Below, piece after piece: positions 46,090-58,999 of a stretch of DNA of 64,000 nucleotides; within the stretch, counting starts at the first letter, position 1; the number at the start of each line of letters is the position of its first letter. A model generated the notes under the pieces. That model saw only the letters and a program-made list of their open reading frames with translations, was not told where the DNA came from and ran no database searches. This stretch comes from Guadua angustifolia. Lineage: Eukaryota; Streptophyta; Magnoliopsida; Poales; Poaceae. The position numbers and the translations under genes were made by a program. Where the stretch lies: positions 80,332,437 to 80,396,436 of the forward strand of contig CM070500.1 in the NCBI GenBank assembly GCA_036346375.1, in the 5' to 3' direction.

Positions 46090-46965
46090 GTATTTTGTAA
46101 TCACTGGACGTACTATGTATATGTCAGAGATTTAAGATCCTGCTTCCTACTCTCTCTCTCTCTGGGCTCTGGGGTATCTGAACCTAAAACAAAACAGCAA
46201 CAGGTTTTCTGGTGCTTTTAATAGAGTGATGTCCACATTTATTAGCAGCAGATAGCTGAGGCTCGTGTTTCATTCACAAGCACTACCTGAAGGTTAAGAG
46301 TGCTGACCTCATAGATTTTTCCTAGTCGTATTTCTGTATGTAATTCTTTGAAGATATGGTATGTACCTAATTTCTGAAGCATATGCTTGTAGCTCTCTAT
46401 CTTATTGATATAGTGTAAATATATTCAATCTTCACCTGGTTGTTGAAATCTAACGAACTTTTTCTATCAAAACACATAAACAATATCATAAAATTTGTAC
46501 TTTACATCTTTTTTGGCTTTAACAGTCATTTCCTTTGTCAGGGCTGCTGTTTAAACAGTGACATCTAAATGCAACCGGTCAGTCTTTGAGATGGTTAGCT
46601 CTGGTGTTTGACGAGTCAAGACAATGTCAGTGCACGGCAATTTGGGATAAGGCGTTGCAGCACATGTTTGCATGATATGTCAACAAGGTTAATATAGCTG
46701 CATAGACATGCCTCATGATGTACAGGGAACTTGACTGGCAGTTGACAATGATTGTGATATCAAACCATTTGATTACGCAATAGTTCATTCCCCTTAGTGA
46801 GCTCTGCATATTTGTCAAGTTCCCTGTCTCCTAAGCATCTTATGTTTAACAATGGTAATACATGATGCCAATTGTTCCTTGATATTGTTTATTTTTAGGA
46901 GCCGTTGTAACTGTCACAGTCTATTCATGACCTTGTTTCAAAGAAAATTAAAGGATGTTGCTTCC
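46090..46965. other. Downstream of the broken gene, nothing firm recognised
   Basis: Contains a short (CT)n run near 46150-46168 and AT-rich DNA. Further exons of the broken gene could lie here but I could not identify them. Confidence 0.35.
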
Positions 46966-46967
46966 TA

Positions 46968-47225
46968 CTCCCTCTGGTCATAAATAGTTATCGTTTTGGA
47001 TATTGATTCGGTTTTCAAAACACAACTTTCAACACTAATTTCTATTACAATATATTTATAAAACCTAATAAAATTATAATATTATGAAAGTAATTTTCAA
47101 GACAAATCTAGTCATATTATTTTCATGTATCCAACATAAATATTTAAAAAGAAATTGACAGTCAAAGTTTTAAAAGTTAGATTGTACCCATGTCCAAAAC
47201 GATAACTATTTATTACCGGAGGTAG
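46968..47225. mobile_element. Stowaway MITE (258 bp)
   Basis: Left end CTCCCTCTGGTCATAAATAG, right end reverse complement CTACCTCCGGTAATAAATAG, flanked by TA on both sides (46966-46967 and 47226-47227). Classic Stowaway (Tc1/Mariner) ends; pairing continues inward (TTATCGTTTTGGA). Confidence 0.9.
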
Positions 47226-47383
47226 TATTTGCTACTATTTATTTATTATTTGCCTCACCCGTTTGTATTATTTAACATGACTCCGTAATACCTGCTGTTC
47301 CATACTTTACCTCACGAACACTACCAACATGGGTGTCAGGTTCCTTGTGATTTACTGATATCTGCAGTGAAGTAACACACATA

Positions 47384-47686
47384 GGTCCTGTTTGTTTAGG
47401 TTTAGGTTTTTTTGGCTTATAGTTTAAAGCCAGCTTTTCAGCTTAAACAGTTTAAAAGCTAATGACTTTTGTACGTGATGGAGGTGTGTAATTTTATCTA
47501 ACTTTAGTGTTATTAGTCTAAAACAACCATCAATAAGTCAAAAAAATCTCTCTTTAGTGGCTTTTGGCTTTTAGTTATATGGAAGACTTATGATTTTTGA
47601 AAAGCCCAGATAAAAAACTATTCGTTTGTTTAAGTTTTAGCTTTTTGGTTTTTAAGCCAGTGAAAAAAATCCAAACGAACAAGGCC
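47384..47686. mobile_element. MITE with GGCCTTGTTCG-type ends (303 bp)
   Basis: Left end GGTCCTGTTTGTTTAGG and right end reverse complement GGCCTTGTTCGTTTGG. The interior has GCTTTT/AAAAGC-rich complementary patches. No clean target duplication was found, so the superfamily (hAT or Harbinger) is open. Confidence 0.6.
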
Positions 47687-48169
47687 TCAACCTGGTTGTC
47701 CTGCAGATGCAGACAGCCAGACTCCTAAGGCAGGTTCAGCGGCTCACCTAGCAATAATCCATCATCATGTTAGACAAATTTTTGCCGACATATTCTAAGA
47801 TTCTTTTGCTCCAATAACTATGAGAAGATATAAAGATCAGAGCCTAGACCCATGCAGCGGAACACCTCAAGAAGCCAAGACAAACAAACCAACTCTTGCT
47901 GAAAACTGATCCATTTGGAAAGGATGATCCAATTAGACTGAAAGAACACTAGCTCAAATCAAATTGAACCAAACTTGGTGCTCGGGTGCTCAATCAATTT
48001 GGGATCAAGCATACATGTTCTTCACCGATCAGAGCATCCAAAAAGTAAATCAAAATCGAAACATGATGGATAAATATTAGTAGATCTAATAAACCCTAAT
48101 CAAGAAATAGGAAATCAGGCACAACATCAAACTTCGGAAGATTTAATCATTTGCCCTGTTATGTAGGTG

Positions 48170-48262
48170 GAAATTAATGATTTGCCCTATGATGTCTCAC
48201 TGATATGTGGTTCGGGTCCTACATGTCAGTGAGATATTATAGAGCAAATTATCAAGTTCACT
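48170..48262. repeat. Inverted repeat, small MITE-like hairpin
   Basis: GATGTCTCACTGATATGTGG near 48199 pairs with TACATGTCAGTGAGATATTA near 48222, and both sides carry TTTGC/GCAAA outward (TGATTTGCCCTAT against ATAGAGCAAATTATCA). Ends not defined. Confidence 0.5.
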
Positions 48263-48299
48263 GAAAAAATAAGGCAAATCATCAATGTTTTCCCACATC

Positions 48300-50756
48300 T
48301 TTCACATTTAAGCAATCTCCATGCATGACATGAGTAGGTTCACCAATGGCCTGTCTTGTGCCAGTCCTTATTCACCATGTTGAGCTCAACCATATCACCC
48401 GGCATCTATAACCGTTCTTGACCTTGGTTCCCTCAACCAATTCCTGGTCCTGCTTGCTGTTGACCATAGTTTTCTCTAAGCCACCTGCACATCAAAAGAT
48501 TAAGGAACAGTGTCCAGGTATAAGTTCTTCACAACTTGATCCACAGTAGTAAAAAATATGCATCAGCATCACACACTTATGCACTTAGCCCTAAAAGCCT
48601 AAAGCCGTATGTGCTTACCATTTTGTCGATTTTTCTCACCACATAAGTAAAACATTTCATATCATAGGTTCATCACAGGCAACTCACCATTAAGCTAAAA
48701 ACATCATCAATGACCACATTATGAAGTCCTCGTAAACATGTGTAAAGACCCAAACATATAATATTTCCAATACACTGTTTCTAAAGGATAATCCGACCCA
48801 ACCGGATGTTCCTTTATGAAAGAACGATCCTATCAAACCAAAAACAAAGAGACTCCAAATTTTTTTAACTCTTTTGAAACTCAAATTTCAAGAACAAGGT
48901 CTCACAGTTGTTTACTTAGCTATAGGCCATTTTAGTTTGGACATGGTACAGTCGCCCCTATCCTTCACATCCCATTTCTCACATCTCAATCTTCAACTGT
49001 TCCTTTAACAACCTGTTTCCTTCATGAATTGTTTTTGTTTTTGGTTTTTTTGCTATGCCCTTAGCCGGCAATGTGTTTGCCGTTTAGATCTGGTGACCAT
49101 TTTATATTTGAAGCACCGCCGTTCGTGTGCTCCTGAAGCTCCAGTTGGCATGGATCCCCTATCCAATCTCCACACGCTGGCTTGTTAATTGGAGCCAGTA
49201 GAAAGGTGAAGGCACTTTGCAGGCCAATGCTAGTGCACCGTCGCTTTCCATCTTTTCTCGTAGTCACGACTCACGAGCTTTGCTCTCCCTACGTATGATG
49301 GATACTTCTCCTGTATTTTTCAGTCCATTCATGGAACACTGGATCCATAAACATGGTCATGTAATGTGGTTGGGATGAAGAGTTCGTTTTCAGACTGACC
49401 GGAACACTTCTTGACCTTTGATATTTTCATGCAGGCATCGACAGCTCGGTTTCAGACTCGCTTATCTCTCTGAAATTCAGAGTCTGAATGGTGTATGCGT
49501 GCCAGCTCTTCTGTAGCTGAGCCAGAATAGCTGCTGCTCATGAAGTCACTGCATATAATCTGGATCACGATCTCTCCAGTCTCCCATTTCCGCGTGAGGA
49601 ACACTGGAGCTTCTACTGTTCTGGAGCAAGTGGTGCTCACTCCCTTTTTTTCGTTCTTCCCGTCTTTTTGCCGGCTCTGTTGTGTTGGTTTCTTCTGACC
49701 TCATGTTGCTGATTAGGTCTTATCCTCGTGCTGATGATTCCTTGATTTATTCTGCTGAAACATCAAGCCTTTCCTCCTTTTTTTTTCCAACCAGTGATTG
49801 CTCTGCTTCCCTCGTGGAGAGAGAGTAGCAGAGCATGTGCCTTCCTCCCTCGCCGGTTTGCTGCTTGGCTGGAAGTGCCTGCCCACTGGCAGCACAACTG
49901 CACAAAGTCTTATGTGAAGTTTAAACCCCCAGCTAATATGTACTAGTTTTTAACCTTCTGTGCATTAGCTTGTTCTTTGCTGATCCATTGTATTAAACCA
50001 AGGTTGGCAAAAAAAAAAAAGGCGTGCAATGTAGCGATGGTGTTCCTGTGGTTTGTGTATGGACAGGCAAACGTTGGGCTCTTTGATTCACTGGAATTTT
50101 GAAGGGAAAAATTTTGAGGAATTCAATTCGAAGGAAAAAAAATTGCTATAAGGGTGTTTGATTTGTAGGATTGTTTCAAAGGAATCTCATAAGATAGGAA
50201 AATTTCATTCAAATTTTGAAGGATTTCTAGCAGGAGGTCTAACCTCATTACAAATTCTTTGAGAGTTCCAATGCAACTTCTCTCTTCCTCTCTCTAGTCA
50301 ATTAACATTTAAAATCAAACTTCCTATGTTTTTCCTGTGGTACAATCAGACACTCTTAGCTGCAAATTATTGCGATGTTCAATCGTATAGGATTCAAGAG
50401 TTCATGTTATTGCAATCATAACGTTTCTACTATTCATGTGTATTTAGAGTTTAACGAATAAAAGAGACCCATCTTTGTCAAAATTGCTGGGAAATTAGTT
50501 ACGAACAAATGCGTTCAGTCCCAGCTTCCTGGTTCTCTGCCCTGTGGTCTGTTCATGTATGATGTATCCGCGATTGGACTTCGTCCGGTGCGCGTGGTTT
50601 GCTGTACTTTTGCAGGGCCGTAAGTCAAAGCAAATGATCGACATGACCCAAATATCACATGATTCAATAGCTTGAGAAAAGCATGGTTGCATCGGGTGAT
50701 TATTTACGTCCCGAGTGATTAGATGGAACATCGGCTGGAGTAATTTATATATGTTG
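48300..50756. other. Intergenic stretch, nothing firm recognised
   Basis: Short open frames on the minus strand without family resemblance. 50070-50360 has GGGTGTTTGATTTGTAGGATT and a loosely complementary GACACTCTTA end, which suggests a decayed Tourist-like MITE. A poly(A) run lies at 50010-50020. Confidence 0.35.
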
Positions 50757-53700
50757 CTAGAAATTCTTGCATTTATCTCTTTTCATAAATTCCAGAACGA
50801 ATACATTAGAACTCCGTCGACGTGACTTTGCGATTCTTTCGGCACTATGTGATGAGCCGAACTCCACCATTACGAGGCTTTTATTTCTGTGAGGGTTTAA
50901 CCATAACCATGTGAAGACTCTCCTCCAAATCTGCCTAGCAAAGGGCAATATAAAAGAAGATGTGTTGATGATTATGTTTCTAAGCCACATAGAGGACACC
51001 AGGCGTAGTGTGGCCATCCTATAGCTGCCAATCTACTACCGTGAGCAACCTATCCTGGATACAAAGCCATGCGAAGAATTTACACTTGCTTTCCGCACTG
51101 ACCTTCCAGATTATTCTGTAGTTATGATCTGGCTCCGACCATTAAAACTGAGCTCCATAGGCCGACCTCGCCGAGTACTTCCCATTTGTCATCCACTTCC
51201 AAACTATGTCATCTGTGGAATTATAGTGAAAGTGTACCTGTTGGGTGGCTTGCCATAGCTAAAAGCAATCATATAGCTGTGTGGTGTTCGTGATCCTCCG
51301 AGTGTTGTGATCCATGAATTATTGTGGAGCTCATCATGAACCGAGTTCATCTTTGACCGAGCTAATCGATAACATGTAGGCACAATGACCTTTGGTGCAA
51401 CTTCGTTAAGCCAGGGTGAGGTCCAGAATCTGGCAGTCTTGCTGTCTCCTAGAATGATTTTAGTGCTGGCATGGTAAAGGGAATGATCTATGATATCACA
51501 CGAAGAGCCCATTCCAACCCAAGGCCTCTGTGGGCTTTTCCATTCCTGCCACAACCATCGTTGTCGGAGGGCTCTACCAAAATAGTCAAGATCCTTTAAG
51601 CCGAGCCCCCCTAGATTTTTTGGTCTGCATACTTTTTTCCAACTTACCAAGCAATGCCACTGTGCTCCTGATTCATCCCCCCTCCAAATGAAATTCCACC
51701 TGATCTTGTTGAGTTTCTTGGTTGCCCACTTGGAGAGGGGAAGAACAGAGATGTGATAGGTGGCTAAGGCCGTGAGAACCGAGTCTGCAAGAATAAGATG
51801 GGCTGCCCTGAAAAGTAGCTTTCCTTTCTAGCTTGCTAGTCTCGCACCTGCCTGGTCTAAGATTGGTTGCACATCTAATTTCTTGAGCTTCGTCGGGCAC
51901 AGCGGCAACCCTAAGTACCTACATGGGAAATCCTTCCTCTACTCCGGGATCATGTGCAGGATCTCAGTTAAATTTATTCCTTGGCATCTGATGGGGTAGA
52001 TCTCTGATTTGTGAAAGTTTGTCTGCAAACCTATGGCTACCCCAAAGATAATAGTGACACAAGGGTTTGGAGGTCTTGGTGGGGTTGGTGAAAATTGCGA
52101 CGTCGTCCATAGGCAAGAATAAACAACATCATCCTTCCTCGTTGCTTTAGCAATGAACCTCTGCAGAGGATCAATGGCAAGAATACACAACATCAGTGAC
52201 AGCGAATCTCCCTGTCAAGGCCTTTTCTATGAAGAATCGATTGACCAGGAACTCCATTGAGAAGGACTTTAGATGAGAAAGATGCTAGAATTATAGAAAT
52301 CCACTCTCGCCATCTTGGACCAAAGCCCAGCCATTGTAGGAGCTCAATGAGATACTCCCAACTAACGGAGTCAAATTCTCTGGATATATCTAGCTTGAGA
52401 AAGATGGATGGGATCCTTTTCCTGTGCAATTCTTTGATTAGGTTCTGAACATATAGGAAATTGTCCTGTATGGACCTGCTTTGAATGAATGCTGACTAGC
52501 TAGATGAAACCATTTGATGGAGGACCTTGGCCAATCTGTTGGCTAGAATCTTGAAGAAAAAAATTTCAACGCTATGGATGAGGCTGATAGGCCTGAAGTC
52601 AGAAATCTTGCAGGCATCCTATTTTTTGGCAAGTAGTAGAATGTTTGCTAAGTTGAGGAGATGAAATGAGCGGCCTCTCAGGTTGTATAGTTGGTGAATG
52701 GCCACCATCAGATCCTCCTGAATGTAGGACCAACATGTTCTGTAGAAGGCCCCAATGAACCCATCGGGTCCTGGTGCCATTTCTGGAGGAAGCGAGAAAA
52801 TGGCATTCTTTACCTCTTTGAGCTGAAAAGGATCTTCTAGCATCTATAAGTCTGTGGACTCAACCTGCAGAGCTGACCAATTAAGAGTGTTCTCTCTTCG
52901 AACCTTTGCCCTCAGATGTTTGGAAAAGAATTGAAAAATCTCTTAATGCTTTTCATGCTGATGATTGAGAATACCATCATTTGTGTGAAGGGATTGAATG
53001 TGGTTCTTGCGTCTGCGCACGTTCACTCTGATATGAAAGAACTTAGTGTTTGCACCCTCCTTGATATATGTCAAAGGCGAGCGCTGTCGAAGCCGCATTC
53101 TGTGAATGGCCTCTAGACCAAGGAGCCTGATGCGCAAGTTGCCTCGAAAATTCCTTTCTGGAATAGAAAGTTGTCTTCTCTCTTTTGCCCTGTCGAGCTA
53201 GAAAATTAGCTCAGCGCCAATCACGAACTGTATTCTCATGTTCCCTTCTGCTTGCTCCACTCCTTAAGGGTTTAGCCGTCCTCGCTAGCTTTATGTGAAA
53301 TCTTAGAATAGCATCTTGAGATTGAAGAGGTTTGACCCATGAAGACTGAACAACCTGGGGGAAGTCTGGCATTTTAGTCCAGAAGGACTCAAATATGAAT
53401 CCTTTATATGCTAGCATTAGGACCACACCCAGCAACAACAGGGGACAGTGTTCGGACAACAACGATGACAGGGCCTTCAGCTAGCTATCAGGGAAGATGA
53501 GTTCCCAATCTTTTGATGCAAACATTCTGTCGATTCTTGTTAAGGTGGAATTATCTCTGTCATTTGTCCATGTAAATCTCCTACCATTCAGTCTAATTTT
53601 CTTAAGCTTCGTATTGTCAATGGCCATCCTAAAAGCTACCATAATTCTCCTATTGAGGTTGCCATTGCTTTTGTCAATTGCCCGATAAATCATGTTGAAA

Positions 53701-54118
53701 TATCCTACAATTAGCAACTCACTACGTACTTGTCCCCACAAGCTCTGATTTCCTATAAGAATGATAGCTTTTCGCTGTCATGTTGCAAACCATAAACCAC
53801 TAAGCAGGACCATGTGGTTCCGTCTTGTTTCATTTCTATGGATGCCGTTAAAGTGTTAGTCCCTGTTAAAATGTCCCTTATTTGGAAATGATCATTTGAT
53901 ATCGCCAACAAAATACCTCCCCTTGTGTTGATGGCTGGGAGGTAGCAAAATGATTGAGTGAATTTGTTACCAAGTAATTGGGCAAGCAGTGTAACGTCCA
54001 TGACTTGAAGTTTTGTCTCTTGCAAACATACAATTGTTGCTCTAGATTCATGGACCAACTCCCTTATAACCGCCCTCTTTGCCAAGGAATTACATCCTCG
54101 AACTTTCCAGCTCAACAA
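50757..54118 (-). pseudogene. LINE ORF2 (endonuclease, reverse transcriptase, zinc-binding), degenerate
   Basis: Domains in order on the minus strand. Endonuclease at 54118-53481: LSWKVRGCNSLAKRAVIREL, CLQETKLQV, then GRRFTWTNDRDNSTLTRIDR. Reverse transcriptase at about 52850-52000: MAPGPDGFIGAFYRTCW, then FLKLDISREFDSVSWEYL and GLGLKDLDYFGRALRQRW further on. In the part where YADD is expected I see only DDVVYSC-like text. The post-RT region is at 51650-51204, and a CPLCGL...H-type zinc-binding remnant is near 51000-50950. This is the plan of a plant L1-type LINE. Many stops and frameshifts; not functional. The 3' end stops near 50757 without a visible poly(A). Confidence 0.85.
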
Positions 54119-55777
54119 CCTACAATTAACCTATGACATGAAAACCTGACGAATGATCTCGTCTCCCATATGGTGATCTGGACCTCGCTCCTAGAATAGA
54201 CCATCTCCCTGATGGTGTTGTGTGTTCTTGTAGGGACTCTTTTTTGTTATGTCATGAGGAGATAGGACTATGCTTGTAGATGTGAAAGCACTTGCATTGG
54301 AATATATAAGAGTACATACTAGGTAATACAATAGGGGCCTTATATATGGCCTAAACCACAAACTTGATACCTACCCGAGACGAGAAATGAGAATCCCCGT
54401 CCTAGCTTACATGCAGAGCGAATACTAAACGACGACAAGCTAACCGGACTAGCCCTATCATCTAGCCAACAGCAAAACAAAAGAACCATGAAACCTTTCA
54501 ACAACACCCTATCAAACGACGGAGGACCCTGAGCTCCTTCAAGTAGCAGCAACTTCCCACGAGGTCGCTCTGGAAGCCCACATGATCTCGCTGTTGGAGG
54601 CCAAACCATTCAAGTCAGTGAATGCCTAAAGGACGTCGTCAGGAAGAGGAGAGTCGAAGAGCTACGGGGCTGTTTGATTGCCTGGTTCCACGCGACTAGA
54701 CTCGCGGGAGCCAGGGAACCAATGTTTGGTTGCTCGTTGTATCGTGTGAGCCTGCACCCATGCATGCAAGATGGCTGTTTGGTTGCTTGCGCGCGGTGCG
54801 GAGCCAGATCAGCACGATACACAAAGTATTCGCAGCCAGGCTCGTGGGAAATGAGCTCTATGACATGCAAAATTCTGTGAGTTTGTCTCCATTTACTCCC
54901 ATCCCCTTATCCTGATGGTTCACCCTGGATCCTGTAACGGGGTTTCCCATGATCTGCATACCGACCTCTTCAATCATTGGGTCTTTCCTATTTTCTTCCA
55001 AGATTTCTACTGTGCGATTGAAACATGGCACGTCTTCATTTTTACTAAGACTATTGGAGTGCAGAGGCTTGTAGCACTCTCCAAACGTTGTATGCAAGGA
55101 ATGAACCATCCCGTTGGTCACTTTGTGTGAAAGCAATGCTAGGCTGGAGGGCTCCACAGCAGCTATGCCGGACATCCCCTCGCAGCTTTGGGCTATGTGC
55201 TTTTAGCTTTAATGGCCAGCTAGTCCGAGCCAAACTAGTCGGATTGCATTCTGCCCCTTTCAAGTGATCCTGCCTCCTGCACATCTATGCCCTACGGGGG
55301 GTCCTGGACTGGAAGTAGATCTTGCACAGGAGGTAGAGCGCGTACGAGAACCTGGCCCTTGGAAGGCCCCGCGTGACCCAGAATGTCCTCCCGACCTGCG
55401 TCAGAATGTTGCCGATGATGGTTTTGCCCCCTTGGGGGGACATCCCAACCTCAGGGACAACGGCGCCTTCCATTTCCTCCTGGTGGAGACTTGCCCCTGA
55501 ACTTACTTCGTGGTGAAGGTCAGGTGGTCCCCGAGACTAGGGCATCCCATCAACCACTCCCAAAGTCTAGTTGTAGACAAATTGCTTTGTCCATTCTTCT
55601 GTAGAGGAAACATTTGACATATCGCCGATAATGTCACTGTGATTTGGGCTAACACCATAACCATGGTTCAGCGTTAGCTCTTCCGGAGGCTCGAAGTCAA
55701 AAACCTAATCCACATGAAGCAAGAGTTTGTATGCCAGCATTCTTGGAGGTGGTCGTTGCATCGAAGGCCCCGGGTCC
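54119..55777 (-). other. LINE inter-ORF region with probable inserts
   Basis: 54119-54240 is the LINE spacer. 54240-54620 differs in style, with TATATAAGAGTACATACTAG and related phrases like a copia LTR leader in reverse, so an insertion is possible. 54665-54880 resembles the nested hAT-like MITE family (GGCTGTTTGATTGCCTGG). 55200-55540 seems to be the C-terminal part of LINE ORF1 with frameshifts. Boundaries are not resolved. Confidence 0.4.
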
Positions 55778-57444
55778 CTAGCTCAAGAAATCTTCAAACG
55801 GAGGACTTCTCCTGAAGGCCTCTTCAATGAAGAGCATTGCTATTTTGGGGACGGCTGTTGCGTCCCTCGCCCACATCCACACACAGACGCATGCTGTCTC
55901 CTTGTCGTTGAGCGGTTGATCAAGCTCGACGTCTATGATTCCTGCGTCATGTAACAGGGGGGAGATGGCCTGGACTGACCAAGCATGTCGTGGCACTCCT
56001 TCAATGCATATATACATCTTGAACCTCACTTTGGCCACCACTACGAGAGTATGGTGCATCCAGGGCATGATCTTGAAATCCATTCCTTCCTCCTGAAACA
56101 TGGGGACTGATAGCATAGCATCCCGAAGTTCCACGGAATCGTAGCGAACAAAATAGCTCCTAAGTGCATTGATTGAGATGTTGAGCTCATCTCTATTAAC
56201 CTAGAACCTGTCAACTAGCAGCCGCTGCATCTACTAAACCAAACTCTCTCGGTCCCCTAGGTTGTGCACCAGCACTGCATACCTCGTGATCTCCCTTTCT
56301 TTGGAAGCAATGGTTAGCGCCAGAGGTATGTGGTGGGATACCATCTCTAGTCTATCATCAGGGTTCCCTGCCTGGTCATGGTAGCCACCTACGACGGAAG
56401 CTGCGATGCTTTTTTGCCCCCTGAGATGAAGCTAGTGGCCACTGCTTTGAGCGACACCAACGCGTTTTATTCCCAGATACCCCACAGAGAAGGCATTTCG
56501 GCGGGTTGGAGCATGAAGCAACGATGTGATCACTAGCTAGACAATTGAAACAGTGGCCTCTAGCTTGAAGCTTTAAAAGCGCTAGAAGGTCTGATGAAGC
56601 TGAGCTGGTAGTTGGAGCCAATTTATGATGGTGATTAATCCTCCCCTTTCTCCAGTAGTATCTTGGCTTTACCTACACCCATCCCTCTGATTGACTCTGG
56701 TCAGTTGCATTTACTAAGGCACCAACCGGTGCATCTGCTGGCCTAGAAACATTATGAACCATCTTGTCTAAATTCAAATTGTTCTTGAAGCAATTTATAG
56801 CTACCTACTCGATTAAAGGAGGAGAGGACCGCCCTAACTGAGAATCTTTTGGTGAGATATCCTCTTTCATCGCAACCTCCTAAAACCTGGATCTGCAAAG
56901 TAGATGCCGTGTCTCAAACTAGGCAGGAGCCTCACGATTTGAGCTAAAGGCAAGCGGCATCACCGAAAATGACTCTTGATGGCAAGAGGGCAGCCATCAA
57001 AGCCGATGGGAAGCGAAGACCAAGCTTCTTCATGACCTAGATGCTGAGAGTGTGAATCTACTCCCTGCTTGTCCCCCTCTGTAGCCTAGGAGCTGCTCTG
57101 AGAGGGGCATCCATCTGAGCGTCCCCATGAGAACCTTGGACTTGCTCTTGAGCTAGCTCCTGCTACTAAACTGTCTTTGGAACAAATTCATCATCTTTTG
57201 AGGATCAAGCCTCCTTCCCGAGATTCGAAGGATAGAGAGAATCCACACAAATCAACCGTGAAGAAGACCTAGGGGGCAAGGAGACTGAGAAAGGTGATTC
57301 TACTGCTTGTAGGGGAAGCACTGAAGGGGGATGTACCGGCAAGGACTTGGGTGAGGCACTCTCGGTGGTGGAAGCGGTGGCTACAAGGAATCGATGGTTG
57401 GCGGCGGAGAAGGCGAAAGCAAGGACATGTCTCTCTCTACCCAA
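55778..57444 (-). pseudogene. LINE ORF1 (nucleic-acid binding, zinc knuckle), degenerate
   Basis: On the minus strand: a Pro/Ser-rich N-terminal part (57444-57205), a zinc knuckle CFNCLASDHIVASC (56560-56519), fitting C-x2-C-x4-H-x4-C, with a second CLLCGVSGNKTRWC-like set, then LRDAMLSVPMFQEEGMDFKI and GVPRHAWSVQAISPLLHDAG (56134-55778), like the DUF4283-type region of plant LINE ORF1 and retrotransposon-like proteins. Broken by several stops. It precedes ORF2 in the correct order. Confidence 0.65.
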
Positions 57445-58239
57445 TAATTTTCACTCTCCTTTTTTTCTTGAAACTTAGACTGCAACTTTAAGTCATAATT
57501 TTAACAATTGATGGAGACCATCCAACAAAAGCAATAATCTCACAAAAAGAACTTTCGATTTTGATACCATAGAGAGCACGGTAACAAACACTATATCTGG
57601 ATATAGTTGGATGATCCAGACTATTCATTAAGCGTTCAAATGGCGATGATCGAATAAGTTACAGATAGAACGCACAAAAAAACTTTTGATGGCACATGGT
57701 AGGCAATAAACAGATACTTTTGATCACGACGGCAATGCAGATAAACAGATACTACTATAGTACTATTCTATTGCATCTCGGCCTCGGCATGATGTTTTTG
57801 ATCATGACGGCAATGCAATCGCCCATGATACTATAAGTAGATAATGAGGCTTTTGTACTAGTAGCAGCTGATCAATTTATTTTGTTCCCCTTAAAAAATC
57901 GTTCCAAACTACAGGCCAGGCAGCCAGCAATGAGCCAGCCACATAGGGTAGTAGCAGGGAGGGTGGCCGTAGAGGATGGGAGTGCGGGGGCCTCCGTCAT
58001 TTGTCCCCTCCTGCTAGTAATTGCATTCCACAACACATCAAAACATGATAAGGCAACCATAGATTACTACCCCTAAAATACTTACAAGGCTAGCCATTCC
58101 TCTAGGGGAGGGGTGGACCTTCCCATGTGGCAAGTTCATACGTGCTTGAGCTCCCATTCCGACTAGAACCCCCTCCTAGACCTCGGCACCCATCGGCGTC
58201 AATAAGAAAGTTGTTAGCTAAGGTCGAAATGAACAAGAG
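57445..58239. other. Intergenic stretch, nothing firm recognised
   Basis: 5' flank of the LINE and short open frames. No bounded element or gene could be supported. Confidence 0.35.
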
Positions 58240-58247
58240 TATAGGAC

Positions 58248-58990
58248 TAGAGGTGAGCACTTGGATCGGGTTTTTTTTGGGCCGTACCGAGGCACAGTCT
58301 GGTCTAAAGCCTGGTTCAGCACGAAGTGGGCCGTCTATGCCAGCATGACATTGTAGCATGGGCCATGCCGGGCACACCCTGGCATGACACTGTAGTACAA
58401 GCCATGCCAAGCCCGATGATCCAGAGCATGAGGAAAAAACCCAGTATGAATATCACCGACCCACAGAGCATGAGCGCTATAGACGCACTCAGCAACATAG
58501 ATGTCACCCCTATCGCTAACACCTAAGAGAGGCGAGCAAGAGGGGAGAGAGAACTGAGAGAGATTGAGAGACGATGCAAGAAAATACTCTCTCATCGATC
58601 TCGCTCAATCTCTTTCACTCGTCTCTCTTAATCTCTCTCTTGTCTCCCTCACTTTCTTTCTTGCCCATTGCCTCCTTTCTCCCATATTTAGCACATCCTC
58701 CCCGCTCTCTGTAAATATTCAAGAATAAATAAATTTTATTTCTTTTTTCATAATATTTATGTTCATTGCTTCAACTACATGTATCTCCGGCTCCTTTCCT
58801 CTTGTTGCAATAGTGTAAATGGGCGGAACTTGAGCCGGTATGGCATGAAGAAAGCACTAAACGCAGGAGAAGGCGAAGGCGAGCCAAACAGGCACGACAT
58901 AGTATGGCGAGAACGACGGGCCATCGCGACCCGGCATAGTTCAAACACAAAGCGTGATGGGCCGTGCTGGGCAAGATGCTCACCTCTATT
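58248..58990. mobile_element. hAT-type non-autonomous element (743 bp)
   Basis: Left end TAGAGGTGAGCACTTGG and, in the right end reverse complemented, TAGAGGTGAGCATCTTG. Flanks TATAGGAC (58240-58247) and AATAGGAC (58991-58998) agree at 7 of 8 bases. Subterminal GGGCCGT, GCATGCCGGGC and GGGCCGTGCTGGGC words occur at both ends. A GAGAGA/CTCTCT-rich self-complementary patch fills the middle (58540-58690). Confidence 0.75.
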
Positions 58991-58999
58991 AATAGGACA

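Noticed and set aside
57555..57585. TTTTGATACCATAGAG, like a reversed primer binding site
   Set aside because: Differs from the Met-tRNA complement at key positions and no LTR ends were found nearby.
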